Notes under the pieces: model-generated
Database searches by the model: none
What the model was told of the DNA's origin: nothing
Seen by the model: the letters and a program-made list of their open reading frames with translations, nothing else
Position numbers and translations under genes: made by a program
Shown: positions 60,265 through 64,000 of the stretch, one piece after another
Layout: the number at the start of each line of letters is the position of its first letter
Numbering within the stretch: position 1 is the first letter of the stretch
Assembly (NCBI RefSeq): GCF_963924675.1
Contig: NC_089230.1
Coordinates: 6,139,001 to 6,203,000, forward strand
Direction of reading: 5' to 3'
DNA: 64,000 nucleotides
DNA from: Phocoena phocoena
Lineage: Eukaryota > Chordata > Mammalia > Artiodactyla > Phocoenidae

Positions 60265-62450
60265 TATTCGTCCATCATTTGACGGCTCTTTGAGACTGAG
60301 AAATGTAATTCATTTGGATACAAGATTCTAAATTGTGGGAGAAGTTTAGATTTCTGAAGCAAGGTCTAGTTCTTTTGTCAGAGACAAACAGGTATCTTAA
60401 TCATTGCAATCAACATTACAAGATACTCTGACTTCAAAATTCTGTATACAGAGAGTTAAACCTTATCCCCAGCTCCACATGCAAGCATTATGATGCACTT
60501 TCCTGTTTGTTTTGTTGCAGTGACATCATTTAATGCCACCATCTTTGAATCACAATATCCTACACATGGCTCGTTTTTCCCGTAAATTAAAATTCAATTT
60601 ATGACAGTCCTAGAAAATAAAATAACAAGTTTCCTTCCTCTTCATACATTCTTATACTATTTACTATTATCTTTAATTTTGTGTAAATTTTTCAAAGTAC
60701 CAGCCAAAGAAAAACCCCTTCTAGCATTTAAGTGTGTGTATGTGTGTCTGTGTGTGTGTAATGAAGAAATGTAAGGATGAGATTGCTGGATTAGATACAA
60801 CAGTAGTCTTACAAGGCAATAAACCTTTCTCTTTGGAGTTATCTATTACCCTGGACAGGAAATATGACCCATGTGAATGGGACTCTGTTGGCCAGGTATG
60901 GAACTTGTTTTCTTGTGAGGTCTTTGTAGGCATTGGCTACAAAGTGTAAAGCCAATTACCATCCCTTAACGTGCTGTCATGCCATAGTGTGAGGAAGTGA
61001 GAATTCTTCTCAAATATGACTCTCCATGTGTATCCTTTGTTACACAATTAATTTGTTCAATTATATCCTGGTAAGATGAGAACAAATTTTTATTGAACCT
61101 ATGCAAATAACTGTTGCCATGGAGAGTAAGGATGTTCAGTCAAAGTATTGTTTTATGAAATTTGAGGACCAGTGAAAATCAGATACTATTTATAAATGTT
61201 TCAGTTCAGTAAACAAAGTCATAGTCTGCTAAATTTAAGTTGAGATAAATGAAGAAAAAGATCTTAATATTCCAATAAAAAAAGAACCTTAAAAGCAACA
61301 CAAGTAATATTCAAAACAACCATAAGTAAATTTCCCTCATCAGTTTAGTTATTCTCATGTAATTAACTCTTGTTTTGTTGGATCTTGGGTTAGTGGTTTT
61401 TTCATGAGTTCCGGAATTCCTGATTTATTCCACTGGTACAGTCTGAAAGCTGTCAAGCTGATGTCAACTCAGAGCCTGTAACTGAGAGTCTGTTTTTTGA
61501 CTGTAGTTCAGAGCACCTGGCACAGTCCTTTCTCTGAGGCCTGAGACTGCCCTTCTGTGATGAATACACAAGCTAGGACCTGTGGTTTATAGAGTGCTTT
61601 CAGGGGAGCCTCAGATGGAATCAGAAACCAGTTTCATAATAAGGAAAGGCTAGGTTGATTATGACAGTGACCAATATCGAATGAGGAGAGTAACATTTCC
61701 CTTTGTGATACAGACCATAACTGTTTCATAAGGGTTTGATCAATGTTTCCTTTGAGGGTACGACCATGTAATGGGAAGCAAGGGCTTTGAGCAATCTTCA
61801 TGGCCCCCTATAAAGGGTTCAGTTAATGAAAGATTTATATGAATGACATTTTATCTATACAGACCAAACCTAGGGAAGGCTGAGAGTCTCTTCTAACTTG
61901 ATAGCTCATTCCTTAGCTCTTCCAGTAATGTTGAGGCATTAAGAAAATATGAAGCCTACCACACAAATCCAGTGATTTCTAACCCCTCTCTCCAGGGGCC
62001 TTCTGGGAAATTCAAAGACATTTGTAAGTATAGTATATTCTGAAATTATTACTTTAATTATTAAAATTAAATTTCAGATCTGAATTTTAGTAGGCAAGAT
62101 CAAAGGAATGATCAGAGGAGGTTTGATCATTGGTTATAATAAAGTCCTAGACTCCTGAGAAACAATACTTTGGTTATCTAGTTAATCAAAGTAACAATAA
62201 AATATTTTAAAATAATTGTATAAGGCAACATGATTTAAACAAACCTTAGTTCATTCACAAGTGAGGAAACTTAAAAATTATCTATCAAAGATAAAATCAA
62301 CACAAAGCAGATATTATTCTGGTGGGATATAGAATCTGCATTTCCTGGACAGTTTACACAGATGGGACAAATAATATTTTCTGTGCTTTACTAAGTGTTC
62401 TAAGGTGAATTTATCAACTCAACAAAGAAAAAGTGTAATTCTAATATTAC
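60265..62450. other. Unclassified intron
   Basis: AT-rich, with a short TG-rich run at 60731-60758. No gene or nameable repeat. Confidence 0.5.
60731..60758. repeat. Short (TG)n tract
   Basis: An imperfect TG run with TA and TC interruptions. Confidence 0.85.
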
Positions 62451-62455
62451 CGAGT

Positions 62456-62860
62456 CCAAGCTCACACTGTTCCCTGCACAACAGACCAATAAATCGAGAG
62501 GCAAGTTGTTGGGGCAAAGGAATAGAGACTTCGTTCAGAAAGCCGGCAGACTGAGAAGGTGGTGACCATCCTAACTCAGGCAAGATGGTTCTTTTATACT
62601 GGAAGGGGAGGGATTAAGTCAAACATTTCCTGGTTCCTGTTGGCCTCCAGAGGGGATGTGTTAATTTCCTCCTGCCTGCAGTCATTCACAGGTGGGCCTG
62701 GTCAAGATGCTTTCTGTGAGCTAAACAAAGGTATTTTAACTTAATGCTCATCACCTGGGAGGCAGGGTTCCCAGAGATGGGCCATTGTGTATAATTTAAG
62801 CTTATAGGCAATATCCCTTTAGTGAGTAACTTGTAATAGAAGACAAAGGGTTTTCCCTAT
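62456..62860 (-). mobile_element. Probable ERV LTR, antisense
   Basis: On the minus strand, blocks such as 'cccgcctgtg'-like, 'ccagtataaaagaacc' (TATA-like) and a degenerate polyadenylation region ('gctttctgaacgaagtctc') are arranged as in an LTR. No gag, pol or env sequence is visible next to it, so a solo or truncated LTR is most likely. Class and family are not assigned, and the upper edge is uncertain. Confidence 0.5.
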
Positions 62861-62864
62861 TACA

Positions 62865-64000
62865 CTAATTTTGCATTAATATAATATTTAACAACATAGG
62901 TTTTACGAGCTTCTTTTTAACCTCTTAAATTATCCTAGGAATAAATCCATCAAAACTAGGTCAACTTTGCACTAATTTTAACACATTTTATAACTTCTTT
63001 TCCTACTTGGGTATTATAAACAAAGGCAGGTAAAATTCACTTTGCTCCAGCTTTCTACAACTTGCTACATTCTCTTTTGTCTTTTATTGTATTCTTTCAT
63101 ATTCTGAAACGAACTGACATTTTGTTTTAGAGAAATAAAGTACTCTCTTCTTCCTTTAGAAGGAGAAACTCACCCCACTTCCTTGGGTAAACAGCTATAT
63201 TTTTCTGTTGCTGTTGCTTCTGATGTAGTCTCAACCACCCAAACTAATTATAACTTTTAACCAAAGTAACAACTTCTGTTCTACAGAGAAAACTGGGAGG
63301 TAGGTTATTGAGAACTGTCTGTTGCACACAATAATTTTAGCAGACTAGCAAAGCTCACAGATACACGTTACATAATTTTCTACAGGCGCAGTTTTTTGAA
63401 TTAACAAAAATAAAACACTCCATTAACATAAACCAAAGATATAGGCATGCTATATCATATAAAACTAAAAAACCCACAAGTATATAAACTTAAAATTATG
63501 CTTATTTATCAATGCTTTTGTATTCAACCTTAATAGAAATTATCCAACTATCTAACGATTATTCATTAAAATAGCCTGATTTAATATTAATCCAGATTTT
63601 TAAGTTATATAAGGATCTAAGAACTTATATTTTGGCTGACACACTACAAAACATAATTACTATAACACATTTGTCAGAATTATGACACAATCTAGTAAAA
63701 TACAAATGTAGAAAAGTATATTTTTAATAAACTTAAGTATCGTGTAATGTTAGATTAATTAATCAATACTCTCTTCATAGAAAATCAAACCTTAGCCTTC
63801 TATAAAATATAAAATCTTATCACATATTTGACACTGATATATCAGAGAAAAGATATACAGCTTGTTTTTCTTAAATCCAAATTATTAAAACAATCCAAGT
63901 GTCCACAGACTCACCTTAATTGTGTGAATTTGAATTCTTCAAATATTCCTCACCTAGTACTTTCTATAAGAAGGATTTTTTTCTTAAATGTCTAGAACAT
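62865..64000. other. AT-rich intron end of window
   Basis: Very AT-rich, with no gene. It may in part be upstream sequence of the same LTR element, but nothing can be shown by eye. Confidence 0.4.

Larger units (their letters stand above)
45605..64000 (+). other. PRKN: PRKN intron 3 (5' portion)
   Basis: The sequence after the exon 3 donor runs to the window edge without another parkin exon. This fits the very large intron 3 known in mammals. It contains MER1-type, MER2-like, MER5, L2, MIR, LINE-1, SINE and LTR pieces, listed separately. Confidence 0.9.

Overview
This window is mammalian nuclear DNA, almost certainly from a cetacean. The best markers are five tRNA-derived SINEs of the CHR type (Cetacea-Hippopotamidae-Ruminantia), three of them close CHR-2-like copies of the form typical of whales and dolphins. 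A young artiodactyl-type LINE-1 supports this, and no ruminant Bov-tA or BovB element was seen. The species cannot be fixed from the sequence.

Only one host coding segment can be supported. It is a 241-nt exon at 45364-45604 on the + strand, with a good acceptor and a GT donor. It encodes residues 58-137 of parkin (PRKN/PARK2), plus the first base of codon 138. The phase and length match human PRKN exon 3. The rest of the window is therefore intron 2 (1-45363, 3' part) and intron 3 (45605-64000, 5' part) of this very large gene. In human the locus lies in the common fragile site FRA6E.

The introns are a layered record of transposons. (i) 1-19 kb holds old MaLR/MLT1-type LTRs, MIR, LINE fragments, one CHR-2 SINE and much unclassified intron. 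(ii) 19-28.9 kb is a nest: a 5'-truncated Tigger1-like DNA transposon is split by an 8.1-kb LINE-1 on the minus strand, with a 14-bp target duplication (one mismatch). That LINE-1 carries two CHR-2 SINEs and an extra 0.62-kb LINE-1 3' end on its tail. (iii) 29-45 kb holds old LINE-1, MLT1, MER5A, MIR and L2 pieces, a CHR-1 SINE and several microsatellites, up to the exon. (iv) 45.6-64 kb holds two MER1-type hAT elements with the same internal deletion, an old LINE-1 3' part, a CHR-1 SINE with a perfect target duplication, a complete MER2-like Tigger MITE, MER5A elements (one inside a MIR) and a probable ERV LTR.

No bacterial-style operon, CRISPR array, rRNA gene or functional tRNA gene was seen. 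The open frames outside the parkin exon are chance frames or transposon remains. The most useful leads are parkin substitutions next to conserved functional residues, the nested LINE-1/Tigger structure with its double 3' end, a LINE-1 5' region that faces exon 3 in its antisense direction, and the two deletion-derivative MER1 copies.
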